Below, in pieces: positions 12,037-24,020 of a stretch of DNA of 64,000 nt. Under the pieces are notes generated by a model that was not told the DNA's origin, did no database searches, and saw only the letters and a list, made by a program, of their open reading frames with translations. Made by a program: the position numbers and the translations under genes. This stretch comes from Watersipora subatra. Its lineage: Eukaryota > Bryozoa > Gymnolaemata > Cheilostomatida > Watersiporidae. Positions within the stretch are counted from its first letter, which is position 1, and each line of letters opens with the position of its first letter. Where the stretch lies: the NCBI RefSeq assembly GCF_963576615.1, contig NC_088716.1:7927446-7991445 (forward strand). The letters run 5' to 3'.

Positions 12037-14756
12037 ATTTACCAACTTATTATTTGTCCATAAATCGCCACGTTCAACTGAAACTTCAATAGTTTTGGTT
12101 TGAAGCATCTGGCCCAACATTTATAGACTGCGAAATAATTAAAGTAAACAGCAATGAAATGCCACAAAATTGACAGCAAATCCGTTTCCAAGTTTGTGAC
12201 TGACAGTGATTATTAAAGACAATCTCGGTCTATTTTCAGTACAAGAAATATAGCCCTAAAAACCTAAAACGGCTGTCACTCTTTGCGAAGTAATCAGCAA
12301 CGCTCCCAAACATCACTAAGATGTTTGTGAAGGTAGCTGGTTGAGCCATGCTTTTGGTTAGCAGAAGTTCAAACTGAACAATTTTCAGATTTTTAACGCA
12401 ACCCAGTGTCACCAGAATAGATATTTGTATTAAAATAATGAATGTGAAGAAAGAGGTTGTTTTGGTTACCAACTTGAAAGAGATGACAGTGATTTTAAAA
12501 GTGACGACAGTGATTTTAAAAGTGACGACAGTGATTTTAAAAGTGATGGCAGTGACTTTAAAAGTGACTATTCTGACGACAAATTTGTGTGCTAGGACCC
12601 CCCTTATTCATGATTATCGCTTCAATACATAATTCTGTCAACTTTTAGTATCACGGATTGTACGTCTGCTATTCTAGCTGATGTCACGTCATTTTTTAAA
12701 TTGCTGGGTATGTAATAGTATGTAAATTTAGTTCGTTACGGTCTTTTAAGGTTCTGTTCAATTCACTGATCGAAGGCTAATACAGATTAGCTCTAATTTA
12801 CTCATTATTTTCCCAAGCATTAATTTAAAAAGAGCTCTATAATCTTTTTAGCTATGTAAAGTTGGGTAAGCGCATCTTTGTGTTTTTGGGATAAACAATT
12901 TATCTAAGGCTAAACATCGTTAGTTTGGCTTTATTTATTTTGGAGCAATGCGCTCAATTACGTTCCGTGAATCCGTTGCGCATGATTAGCTTAAGATATT
13001 TTGTAAAAGATATGAATGGGTCGGCCGTTGTCGTATCTTGCTCACGCTTCAAAATACAGCCAGTCTACCTAAAGGGCCAAGTTTATGCTTCATTCTTGCT
13101 CATTCATTTAGAAAGTATAATCGCAAAATAGTTTTACTTTATTAAGACCATCAAATATTGACGTGCGCTGTCCCAGTAGTAATGTCAGCAAAGGTTGCTT
13201 TGTATTTATCATGCCAACAAACTTCGGCAGGTGAAGTGACCGCTGCTGTGTATAGCAAACTAGAGACCTCTACAATAAAAAGTAAATCATCTTGTTTTGT
13301 GTCGTTTCACACATGGTATTGAAGTTGACAATTTTATTTTTTGTTTGAAGTTAAGAAATGGCAAGATAAACTATGCATGGTGATTTTTAAACGGTGTTTT
13401 TTTTGTGGTGTGCATGTTTGTCGGTTATGACATCAGCTTACACTAGCAACGTTGGAAGCCGTAAGATTAAGCTTTTTTACAGAACAGACTGGTCGTCTCA
13501 AAGATTTGTATAATAATTTCATTTCTGACTTTGAGCAAAGAATCAATCCACTGTTTCTTATGGAAATTGCCATGTTTTGTCTTCTTGATTTTGGAGTTGA
13601 GTAAATCAATGCCTTTAATTGAGTCGTAAAATTATTTAGTAACTGCTAAAATTATTAATTGGTGATATTTCTCAGGCAACTTTACGCTTTGGCAAAGCTA
13701 GACATCAAAACATTTGCTCAGCAAATAGTCTAACTTTTAAATAATACTGTGTATGTGGAAGAGTAACTATTTTAGTTTCCAATAATTTTATGCCACTTTT
13801 GATGTATTGTCTGCATTTCCAATAAAACAGCTTACCTGTGATCAGCGTAAATATGAGTCACTGAGGGTTTTGGCTTAAAGACTGATGTTCTATCATTAGA
13901 ACGCTCAACTCGAACTCTCACAAATCTTTTCTATAACAGTATAACGCTTTCTTAAATTTTTGCAATATACTGTAGATAATCACAAAGGATGCAGAAATAT
14001 GTTTTACATATTTAAGCCAAATGCCAATTCTGCTAGTTATATACTTTGGAAAATATCAAAAAAGTACTAATTGCATAATTGCTGTGACAACGCGCTCCGG
14101 TAGGAGGCACGTCAACTATCAGACACAGCAACTATCAGTGTCAACGCATGATCACATTGACACACCGCTGTCAGTGCGCCCATAGCGGGGCGCACTGCCC
14201 TGGTAAAGGCCACGTTGAAACACACTCTAGGGCACATTGAAACGTTTTTGGTTTTCCTAGTAAATCTTATTTTCAGAATTGTGTTTTCTTGAATTAAGTT
14301 TTAGCTAAAGAATTCAAATTTCTACCAATCCATGGTTTTTTTTACGTCTTCAAGTCATTTGCACATGTGCTCGTTCACGTAAAAGCCGCCATTTTTGTAG
14401 AAAACAATCATTTTTTATTTTGTTTGCGAGTAACTTTCGGTGTTGTTTGATACTTTAATAAAAAATTGCAAACAAAGCAAAGTTTTCAAAAGTTAATTGC
14501 AAAAACTCCTGTTTTAATGATAAAATTGTCTTTAAAGATGGCCGACAACGATAAAATGATGTCACGAAAGAACGAAGGATTGTCTGAGAAAGAAAAGCTT
14601 AAAAGAGTTTGCTATGAACTGCAAAACACTGCGTACAACAATCTCATTCAAAAAACTTCCACATTAAAACAAAACCTATATGTATTTCTCGAAGTTTTTA
14701 TGCATGTGCACCTGTGTGTCCAGCTATAGAGCTATTAAATTCTTGAAAATGATGTA
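12037..14756. other. Intergenic with no recognised gene
   Basis: AT-rich sequence. It has a 21-bp tandem repeat at 12478-12565 (separate entry) and a short GC-rich patch at about 14090-14220. Open frames at 12925-13131 and 14466-14729 show no family I recognise. Confidence 0.45.
12478..12565 (+). repeat. 21-bp tandem repeat encoding an acidic Ser/Asp heptad
   Basis: Four copies of a 21-bp unit (GATGACAGTGATTTTAAAAG and variants). In the frame that begins after a TAA at about 12432, the repeat reads as SDFKSDD units and stops at TAG 12592-12594. Asp/Ser-rich heptads are seen at the N-termini of some transposases, but the frame is only about 50 codons and has no other support, so it may be non-coding or a transposase relic. 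Confidence 0.5.
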
Positions 14757-14835
14757 TTGCCTGTTGACGGATTTGAACTCACAGAGATTGCTACCACAAC
14801 TTTAAAATCCAAACACTCTACCACTGAGCCATGCA
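14757..14835 (-). repeat. tRNA-like sequence (pseudo-tRNA or SINE head)
   Basis: On the minus strand, TGGCTCAGTGGTAGAG matches the internal A box of RNA polymerase III promoters and GAGTTCAAATCC, about 45 bases later, matches the B box. The T stem and acceptor stem do not pair well, so this is not a convincing functional tRNA. A Helitron-like copy lies just downstream on the plus strand. Confidence 0.6.
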
Positions 14836-14879
14836 ACTTTTACATTTACCGTTTTACATTGCACGCTACTTACGCTTTA

Positions 14880-15566
14880 CGACTCCCTTGTTCAGAGAGA
14901 TTTTTCGTAAGGTTCAATTACTATATATATGGGGTCAAGACAAGTTCTTCTCACGCGGACAATTATATTGTATTTGTAAGAAGAGCCTCGACATTCTCTT
15001 TCATTTCAGTAAGACAAAGTATGATATCTCACGTTTACATTTGTACCAGTATCAAGAGGTAATAGTATCGCTGTATTCAAAATTTTGATGGATATCTTCT
15101 GGTGGAACAGTAACTTTTTTTATACACACACTTCTAGGCAAAAGTTATTAATTCAACATATTCAGGATTTTTGTTGTTCTCCCAGTTTGTATTAATTGCA
15201 TTATTGTAATTATATTAAATTATATTGTAATTATAGTAAAACAGACTTAATTTAACTATGACTTGCTAATTATTTTACATTTACATTTAATTCTTCTTAT
15301 ATAATTTGTTTATCAATTTATTTTCCCTGCACATAAAATTTTTCCTCTTGATATGAAGTTTGAAAATTACAGTTGTTTGACAAAGTTTCAAAACCTTTAC
15401 AATTGTTTGTATTTTCTCTCCTAATTTATTCCAAATACAGAAAACACTTTTCTCAGGACATGTAGTTTGAAAGTTAGAATGACAAATGTTGTGCTATGTT
15501 AAATACAAATCAATTTTCTCTCCAAAGGCCTTTTTATTACTCGGGCATCCCTTGGTAGTACAGCTA
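14880..15566 (+). mobile_element. Helitron-like non-autonomous element, 5'-truncated copy A
   Basis: This stretch aligns by eye with 49320-50514, for example GGTGGAACAGTAAC, TATACACACACTTCTA and AAATACAAATCAATTTTCT in the same order. The copy ends ACAGCTAG at 15566, preceded by a degraded version of the hairpin seen in copy B. There is no coding frame. Confidence 0.65.
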
Positions 15567-18500
15567 GCACTTATATCAGTACAGCTGATATAAAGATGCA
15601 ACTTGTCTTGCTGGATATTAGTATTTGTAGTCATGATATCAATATTGTCCAGAGTTTTAGGGGTTCATCGCCAGAACATACTTCTAGCTATGTCATTAAG
15701 GTTTGTATGGAACAGCAGATTCAATGCTACTTGAGCTGTTCCCTCTAGAATAATAGAGGGGGAAGTTGTGACATGTTGCAACTTGTCTCTATATTCCTAT
15801 CATTAAAACGTGTTGCAACTTGCCCCATACCTTTTGTGTTTCAACGTGCACCACTTGACATTGAGTAACCAAAATGTTCATCTTAACTCAAGGTGATGTA
15901 AAATCTTGACATTGGAGGGTGCATTGTAAAGAGAACAAGTCTATAGCTGTTTCTTCTGACTTTTGTTAACATGGGATGATGTACAACAAAGACATGCAAT
16001 TCTCTAAATTTGGATACCAAAAATAATAGGGCAAAAAACTACCAATAAACATTACAAAATCATGGCTCACCTAATTTGCTGTTATTTTCATTTCTTGCAA
16101 TTGAGATATTTCATAAGATACCTTAAAAAGCTCTTTAATTTGTGGGTTAACAATTTAAAATGATAGTTACAAACACAAAATTTCTGTGGTGGTTTCAACA
16201 AAGCACTGCGTTGCAAGCTGCCTCACTCTCCCCTACCCAAATAATGTGTTCTTTACAACAATTATCATAGCTAGCATTTTCTATTATTCATAATAGTGTT
16301 GGATTATGTAAATTATGTTAGAAATAATTATAATGGTGCAAGTTAGGTGAGCTTAACTCTGTTCAACCTAATTATTTTCCAGCTTCTGTGATCAACTATG
16401 CATATAATCTAACATCATGGTCATTTCAGCATGTAATTGTTTTTGCATTCGAGGTGATTTTTGAAACATGACATTCAAAGTATCTTTGTTCATCGTAAAA
16501 ATCCGTCAAGTCCTTTTGCAAAGGTTTTGATTCTGTGCTGTTTGAATAATATAAATAATGTTTCATACCTCCTCTTTTCAATTTTATAATGATATATTAC
16601 AAAAAGACTACCACGGCTGGTAGTAAGTGTCTGAATAAGAAGAAAGCAACTTTTTCCTCAAATTAAAACCCATGATCAAAAAGCATGAACGAACACCCTC
16701 AATTAAGCTCATTCAAGAATTTTTGAAACCGTCCAGTTCTTGTATTGACATACCGAAGATATTTTTTAATTGTTATAAAATTAAAATTATTTATAAATTA
16801 TTTCTTAGATTACAAAATTTTTGCTGGCCTAATCCAAGTTAAACTATTGTCTTTTCTCTATCACAATTTTGGTTCTCATATATCAAATTGGCAACGTTAC
16901 ACTTCAATCCATCTTTATTTAGCGTAGAGGCCTTGTGACAATGAACGCCTTTTATTGATTATAATCTCAGTTTTTTCTACTCTCTTTTCTTTGTATGTTT
17001 ATTTAATTTAGTCGTTAGCATGCGATTAAAAATGTGTCAATCATCAATTTTTTTGGCACAAAAATGATTAAAAAGATTATCTTATGATATTATCTTATGA
17101 TAATTTTTAAAACATCTTACGATATTATTTACTCCCACATGCGCCTGTCTGAACATATGAAACAAATATTGGAACTGATTAGCTTCATATGTGGCAGTTT
17201 GGCTTTTCTGCCCAAAATTTTAAAAAATGCTAAAAAAGTAAAAAAAAACTAAATTCATTCTGCTAATACACTGTATTAATCTGTGTTTATTGCAAATTTC
17301 ATTGTAAATACAAGCTTGTTTTCCACTGTGATTTAAAATTTGTATAGGGCTTGTAGTAAGGAAATAGTGCACCATTCTTTCACCCAAGCTAAATAAAGGT
17401 TTTTGTCTTTTGCTGTTCCCGGTATCTGCTAACTCATTCCATTGCCGTTTTTCCGTAATCCAGATTTTGTGCGCACTGTTTTGGGCATTCTCTTATCAAG
17501 TTTGATGGTACTGTTGATACTAAAAATCCTTAGCAATTAACAAATCAGGGCACTGTGTAGAAGTCTGAGGCGTTTCACCCCTAAATATTTAAATGAGACT
17601 TCCTTGTATTTTTTTGAGTTTATTTGTCAAACGCAAAAGAGAAAACTTTTTTAATTTTTAAAATTGACGGAACGATTCGAAATTTGTATTTAAAACACAA
17701 ATAAAATTGTTGAAAAATTTGGTTTTCTACTAGCCTACTTACTTAATTGATGATTTATTGGTTTTAAAAAAGTGCTCAGAGTCTAACTTCTTTGAACTAT
17801 TACATACAATTTTTAGTTTTGATTCCATGGCATATGAGTGCATTCAAAAATAAATCATAATACTTTGTATCTTGAAGTGTCATGGTGAGCCTACAGGACT
17901 ACTTGACAATATAAACAACTTTTGTCTAAATGATATTTTAGATTTCATGCATTTTTACCACCAATCCTTGCTTGTCCGTTGAATTACATGTATTTTATTT
18001 TACATGTCGCTCTTGCATCTGTAAAATAAACTAATAAAAACTGTTTGGTTTGATTACATATATCATATTACAGTACTGAAAATATTACTCAAATTAAATT
18101 ACACACTTAATAATTATATCAGATGTATTGTTGTTAGATACTATATCAGCTTTTGGATTCCTGCGTTCAGTTTTTCATATTTCAGTCTAAGGATGAATGT
18201 TCTTCTGATTATATTATTTCCTCTAACGATTTTCATTTTCTTGACCACTTAACCATTTGGTGAAAAAAAGCATAAAACAACAGCTGTTTGGTGAAGTATG
18301 TATGTCATCCATATTCATCCTCCCTTTCAAGATTTTTGTGAATACACGTAAAATATTAATTCACAATAATTTCCCTCCTTCTTGTTACAATATTTGCCAA
18401 TTACCAATTATTCTGTTGTACTTTCACTCTCATTATTGCTTTTAACTTATGCGTCATGATTCAAATGTTTTGATTTTACTATCTAAATTTTATATCTTTC

Positions 18501-19702
18501 TATGACTGTAAACTTTTTTGCGAAGCATTTTTTAGGCGACTTTGGAGTAGAAGTTTTTATTTCATGTACTAGCCTTTTTTTAGGATCTTTGTTGTCCCAC
18601 TAATTTCAGATTGTTTTTGTAAGGCAACTAATTGTTTTCATATTTTGATGTTATATCTTCCCAAACTGATTTCAGGGAAATTTTCACACTACTATTTCAT
18701 TTTTCCTCATTCATTTCTAATTTTTCTGCTTTTCTGTGTAAGCTTTACTATATAAATTGCCTGTTATATCTGTATCTTTAATAAAAAAGTAGTAAACAGA
18801 TAATATTTAGTCTAAGTCTCTTTAAAAATGTTTTTTCCTATTGTATTCTTACTTGAATTAGGCTAGACGAACGTCTTTTGTAGCCTAATTTTTATTTTTC
18901 TGTAATTATATTGTTGATTCTGCGTTTTTAAGCATCGAGAAACATAGTCATGTTTTAATGAATCGGCTACAGTACTAGTAGTGCAGTTTACCATGGAAAC
19001 CCACAACTTTTGTGTTGTTTTTTATGTTTTTTTTGTGTTAAAACTCTTTCTTTTGCAAAAAATTATCAAGTTCCCGGTGAACTTCCAATAAAATTCAATT
19101 GGGTTTTTTGTTTGATTTGTCTTGTGAGCTGTCATAATTTTTTGTGTTTGTCATTCAGTATGATTTTGTTGTTTATTTTAATATATTCTGACAGTTCTTT
19201 GACATTTTGTTTGTGTTTAAGTGGTCTCACTCAAAATGTTTTTTTGTTGCAGCTGGTATTTGATTTTGAGATATGGGCTTTTTTGTAGTCATTTAGTCTT
19301 CTCCATCAATGACTTTTAAACGTTTACAACGTTTAAATATTCATTAGATTGAAACATAGAAGTAGTAGAATTTCCAATATTCATCATCAAGCAACGCACT
19401 TGTATGCTTCTTTGATGAATTAAAAACACTTCAGTTTTGTTTACTAATATCCATCTCAAAGGTTCATTATATGAAGTTTTGATATTATTAATGTATGCAC
19501 TAAAGCCAGCATCATGAAAATAACATCAATAATACTTGATGATAATGAATTATACATGAGAGTGATATTTACATTTGTATTAAACGATGCTTAAGAAAAT
19601 GTGGCTTTTGAAACCGTGCTTTAGGAGAAGTGTCACAATGTTAAACCAACAAAATAATTAGCACTGAGCTTTGCAAGCAATAGATTGAAGTGCGCAACTA
19701 TA

Positions 19703-19744
<42 letters not shown>

Positions 19745-22139
19745 TTACTGCAGTCATTTGCTAGTAACTGTATGTCTTTTAGTTAATGCTGCTTAACATC
19801 TACACCAAATTGTAAGAAGCTTACGTTTAAGATGAATTCAATGATTAAACTGTAGATTTCGTTTTGTGACCAATATCCTGATCCTACAAAGTTGCTGGCT
19901 GAAATGAAGCATTTAACGAGAATTGCTGTTAGAAGTCTACCAAAATCCAATTTTTTAGACTCATCTGTATCTGCCTTCAATTTTAGCGTTTCAGGGTGTT
20001 CTGGACAGCTACAGGTAACCAAGACACCAAAGTAAAATATTATTTTAAACAAACACATTTTAATGATATCAATTTGAGTGTATTATATACAGTATGCAAG
20101 TGCATAGCAACATGTGACGACATAACAATGTGTATTGATATAAAATGTGTGAAAGGTTTGCCGAAGGATAATTGTAAAAAGCCATTGCATAGCAACTGAT
20201 ATTATATGTCATACCTACTTTAGTTTTTTTCCGGGATCCCGGAACGTTTTTTAAAACGCAACTATACTTTACTTAACTTTACTACAAACAATGACATTGA
20301 ATCACTAAGCAAGTGAACAGTCAAACTAATAATCTCGGCACATACAGACATTTTCAGATTAAAACAAATTTAAAATATAATGTACAATCACACACTCATG
20401 CTGTGTCATATAAAACAGCCCACTAACAAATATTCATTGTTTTATCGAATCGTCAGTTTTACATCAGCCGTTTGACATTTTAAAACTGAGGTTAAGACCA
20501 AAATGATTTTGAAAATTAACCTATTTGATAGCAAACCCTCTACAGGTATATGCATGAAATAATGGCCAAATCTAGCAAACACATATTGATTTTTACAACT
20601 TTGCTCACAGTTGATCACAGTTGATCACTCATTAAGTAAGCCACCAAGATGCTAAATTTGGTGACATAGTTTACTAAAGTGATATTGATTTTGGTTTAGA
20701 CAGGTGTAGATTCCTAGTTATGAGTCTTTTTAGAACTGAGGTTAATTTATACTGAATCCTAGCCTATAGTCCATAATTTTGATTTCATAAACTTTTGTTC
20801 AGGTGCATTAAGCTGTCATACATTAGTTTATTGCAAGCATTATGTATCATATGCTCACTTGGGCCAATATCTCAATTTGCTCCGACTTAAAGTGAACAAT
20901 TGAATGATTTATTAGTGTACTCTTATTAATTGAGACACTATTAAACAATAACTACTTTATTCCTTGTACAACCTGAAAAAGAAACGGCAATTTATTTTTA
21001 ATATGGTGCATGAGGTTGAATTATCGCTCATTTTGGTGGCCAGAGTTGACTTAGAATAAACTCAAGCGCTGTAACCTGATGCACTTGATTATATGAGAAA
21101 CGTAACTATCAAAATCAGTCTACGCACAAAGTGTGTGAGGTCACTGTATCTTTAACAAAATTGACTGTTTGAAAAGCCGTTTGAGGCAGTCGATACCTGG
21201 AAAAACTTAGACTGCTGTGTATATGCATACGTTTATGATTGTAATGTATTTAACAGTATGAACTAGGGATAGTGTGGCTTATAAAAACAAAAAGCCTTTC
21301 ACTTATTTTTTAAAACGAGTGAAAGGCTCGATAAACATTGACAGTGTAAAATTATTTTGATTGCTCATTCAACATTTTAATTAAGTGATGACAAAACAAA
21401 CAAAAATTCACACTCTGACACCAGATTCCTAGAAACCAGTCTACTTTTACCAATTTTTGCATTGCTTCATTGTTTCATTGTTTCATTGCTTCATCGCTTC
21501 ACTTTTGCATTGCCTCAAAAAACAGTTGAAAACAGAGTACCCTCACATCGAAACAGTCTTCCAAATAACTTACGCCAAAACCTCTGCATTCACTAGTTTT
21601 AGTGTTAACGTTGAAAACCATTTGTTAAGCCTAAATTAATCAAGAACTGCTGCATAGGTGTGCCAATTCTTGTTGGCCCAGCGTCTCAATTAGCTGCAGT
21701 GCACTGCCCGTGTGGGCCTTACCATTCCTTAAAAAGTATGAACTAAGATTTCATTTATTCTGTTAGTTTTAATCAATACTATAACCATATTTTATTTTGC
21801 TAAATTTTATAATTTTACAAATTGATAAAATAAAATATACCCACACACAACCGTTTACTCGCACATACACAAAGCTCATGTTGGCTGGGCCTAAAATTCA
21901 AATTATCTTGTTCAGAATTTTTAAGTCCAGTATTTGCTACAGTATATTGCTAGTATTTACCAATAAGATTTGAGGTGTTTGCTAAAAATGACAACATCTT
22001 TTTCTCTCTTCCAGACAGTTGAGGCAACTAAGACTGCCTATAATTGTGATTTATGCATGCTATCATATGTCTAATCAGCTCGATTACAAGCAGTTGTTAG
22101 TCATAAATTGGTCTGGCTGATCATTTGAAAGTATAGCCT
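15567..22139. other. Intergenic, no gene recognised
   Basis: About 6.6 kb of AT-rich DNA. It has a (TA)n microsatellite at 19709-19735 and a tandem of TTTCATTG/TTGCTTCA units at about 21462-21512. Open frames (18257-18445, 19010-19288, 19783-20058 on the minus strand, 19996-20199) have composition-driven translations and no domain I know. Confidence 0.5.
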
Positions 22140-24020
22140 AACCTATGCTTTTTTTAATTTGGATTGCCATCACGTAGTTTTGACTATAATAGTTTGTGCA
22201 AAAACAGTCGTATTAAAGCCTGTGTGAGTGATCTGACTATCTCAAACTTTTTTCAATATGGGTGTCAGCCATCAACAACAGGCCAACCCTTTTTGAAGAT
22301 TTCATCATTCATGATCTTATTCTGCTAGCTGATTTTTAAGATGCCTTTCACAGGTTAAATCATCCCAGCCTGCAGTCATTTTAATATAGATTGATTAACT
22401 TTCTAGGCCTCTGCACAGCATTAAAGAGTTGATAGAACCACTGCCAGATGCACTTCGCACATCAACCTGAATAAAACAATGTTGTTTTTCAGAATATCTA
22501 GGGAAGCCTTCCAAAGGCAGCGCTTACTTTACCGATTCTGGCTTGGAGGTCTTTTGGAACCGAGAAGTGTTGAATACAGTACTTTTAAAGTACTTTAAGT
22601 TTTAGACTCTAACTGATGGTTTTTGGTTGACAAAAATATTTGGCTTCAAGAAAGGAAAGAGTTTGATTGGTTTTAACATTCACTCACTCTTTTTACCGTA
22701 ATTTTCTAGCTAGACCACAATGCTGATATGGCACTTTTATAAGAGTATCTTCATGTCAGAAAAAACTGAGCCACTAATACATTATCAATAGCAAACGGCT
22801 TCTCTCGGTTCTGGTGCTGAGTGATAAGTGATATGTCTTTGAAATGATACATGTAAATATTTGTGCCTTGTCTTGTTGGTATACAGTTTGAGGGGCATCC
22901 TTGAAAGCTACACCAAGCAAAGCAGACAAATATTTGGAAATTGCTGCAGGAGTTAAGACACATCCTTGCTTGATTGTATTCGTTACCACAAAGTTATTTG
23001 ACCAGTCTTCAACTTTAACCATTTGGGCCTGCAACTCATTGTCTAGAGTTCTCATCAGGTGGGTTAATTTCAGTGTGCAACTCATCGTTTTTAGAACGCT
23101 ATGCGGCTCATCTTTTAAAACCGTAATAAAGGCTTTTTGTAAAATCTAAGGAGGCAGTAAAGAGCTCTAAATTTTGTTCAGCTAATTTCTTGATATTTGA
23201 AAAGATTGAAGACCTTGTTACTGATGTCGTGGCTTTTTAGAATACACTTTCAGTCTTTAGTAGGACCTGGTGACATGTTTTATTTGGTCAATTTAAAATG
23301 ATGCAAGCTAAAAATCTCCTTCGCAATGGACAGAAATATGTTCTTTCTATGCAGATAATTCATGTTGCCCTTTTCCAAATATGAAGACTATGTTTGCATA
23401 TTTTTAGTTTTTGAATACTAGCAGAGATTTTCATTTGTGTACTAAAAACATCATTCAGGTTTTTTCCAGTCGTGGTCTACCATTCTCTTTAGCCTCTAAA
23501 AATTTCACAGCGGCAAGGTGCTTTTTCCCTTTTTTGTGATGTGTGTTGCAGTTTAAAGTATAGATAAACATTCGATATTACCCATACCTTTGTCTAGAGT
23601 GAACACTGGAGGTTGTTAAAGTGCATGTTTATTTGCTGTTCCATGTGTATTCAACAGCTAGTCAAAACGCTGGGTAAAGTTTGCATAAGTCTTTTAATTG
23701 TGTTTCACCACCATAGTCCTATCCCGTCAAAATGTTACGCTCTTACCCTTGTCAGAGGTCTGTGAACCTACTTCAATTCATTTTAAATGCCTTCATATTC
23801 AAAGTATATTAGTAGTGTATTCCATGTAGCCCTGTTTCTGTGAGTCGCTTAAATGTGTCAGGTCCCAATGTCAAGTCAAATGATGATGTTATGGGTTCCA
23901 CAATCTGCTTTCGGTTGCAAAAGCTGTTTTGATGCTTGCACCCTTACTCAATTTCGGTTACCAGTAACCAAGCAACAGGTTCAAAGTAAAGATGATTTTA
24001 CTGCCAGACAGTGCATCAAG
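22140..24020 (-). pseudogene. Decayed LINE (non-LTR retrotransposon) reverse transcriptase
   Basis: On the minus strand several blocks of a LINE polymerase appear in the right order but in shifting frames. They include AEQNLELFTASLDFTK (about 23140-23190), the palm block TIKQGCVLTP within 22774-23085 (family consensus GVKQGCVLAP), DLQARIGKVSAAFGRLP (about 22510-22560), VHLAVVLSTL (about 22425-22455) and ILKIS followed by QNKIMNDEIFKKG (about 22280-22345). A block resembling the end of an endonuclease domain (KADCGTHNIII) lies at about 23880-23920. Frameshifts and stops between the blocks show that it is dead. The clade cannot be fixed from the text alone; RTE- or Jockey-like families carry similar blocks. 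Confidence 0.8.

Noticed and set aside
14757-14835. A functional tRNA gene on the minus strand
   Set aside because: A and B boxes are present, but the T stem and acceptor stem do not pair; kept only as tRNA-like.
19783-20058. 91-codon minus-strand frame
   Set aside because: No recognisable domain, no splice context, intergenic position.
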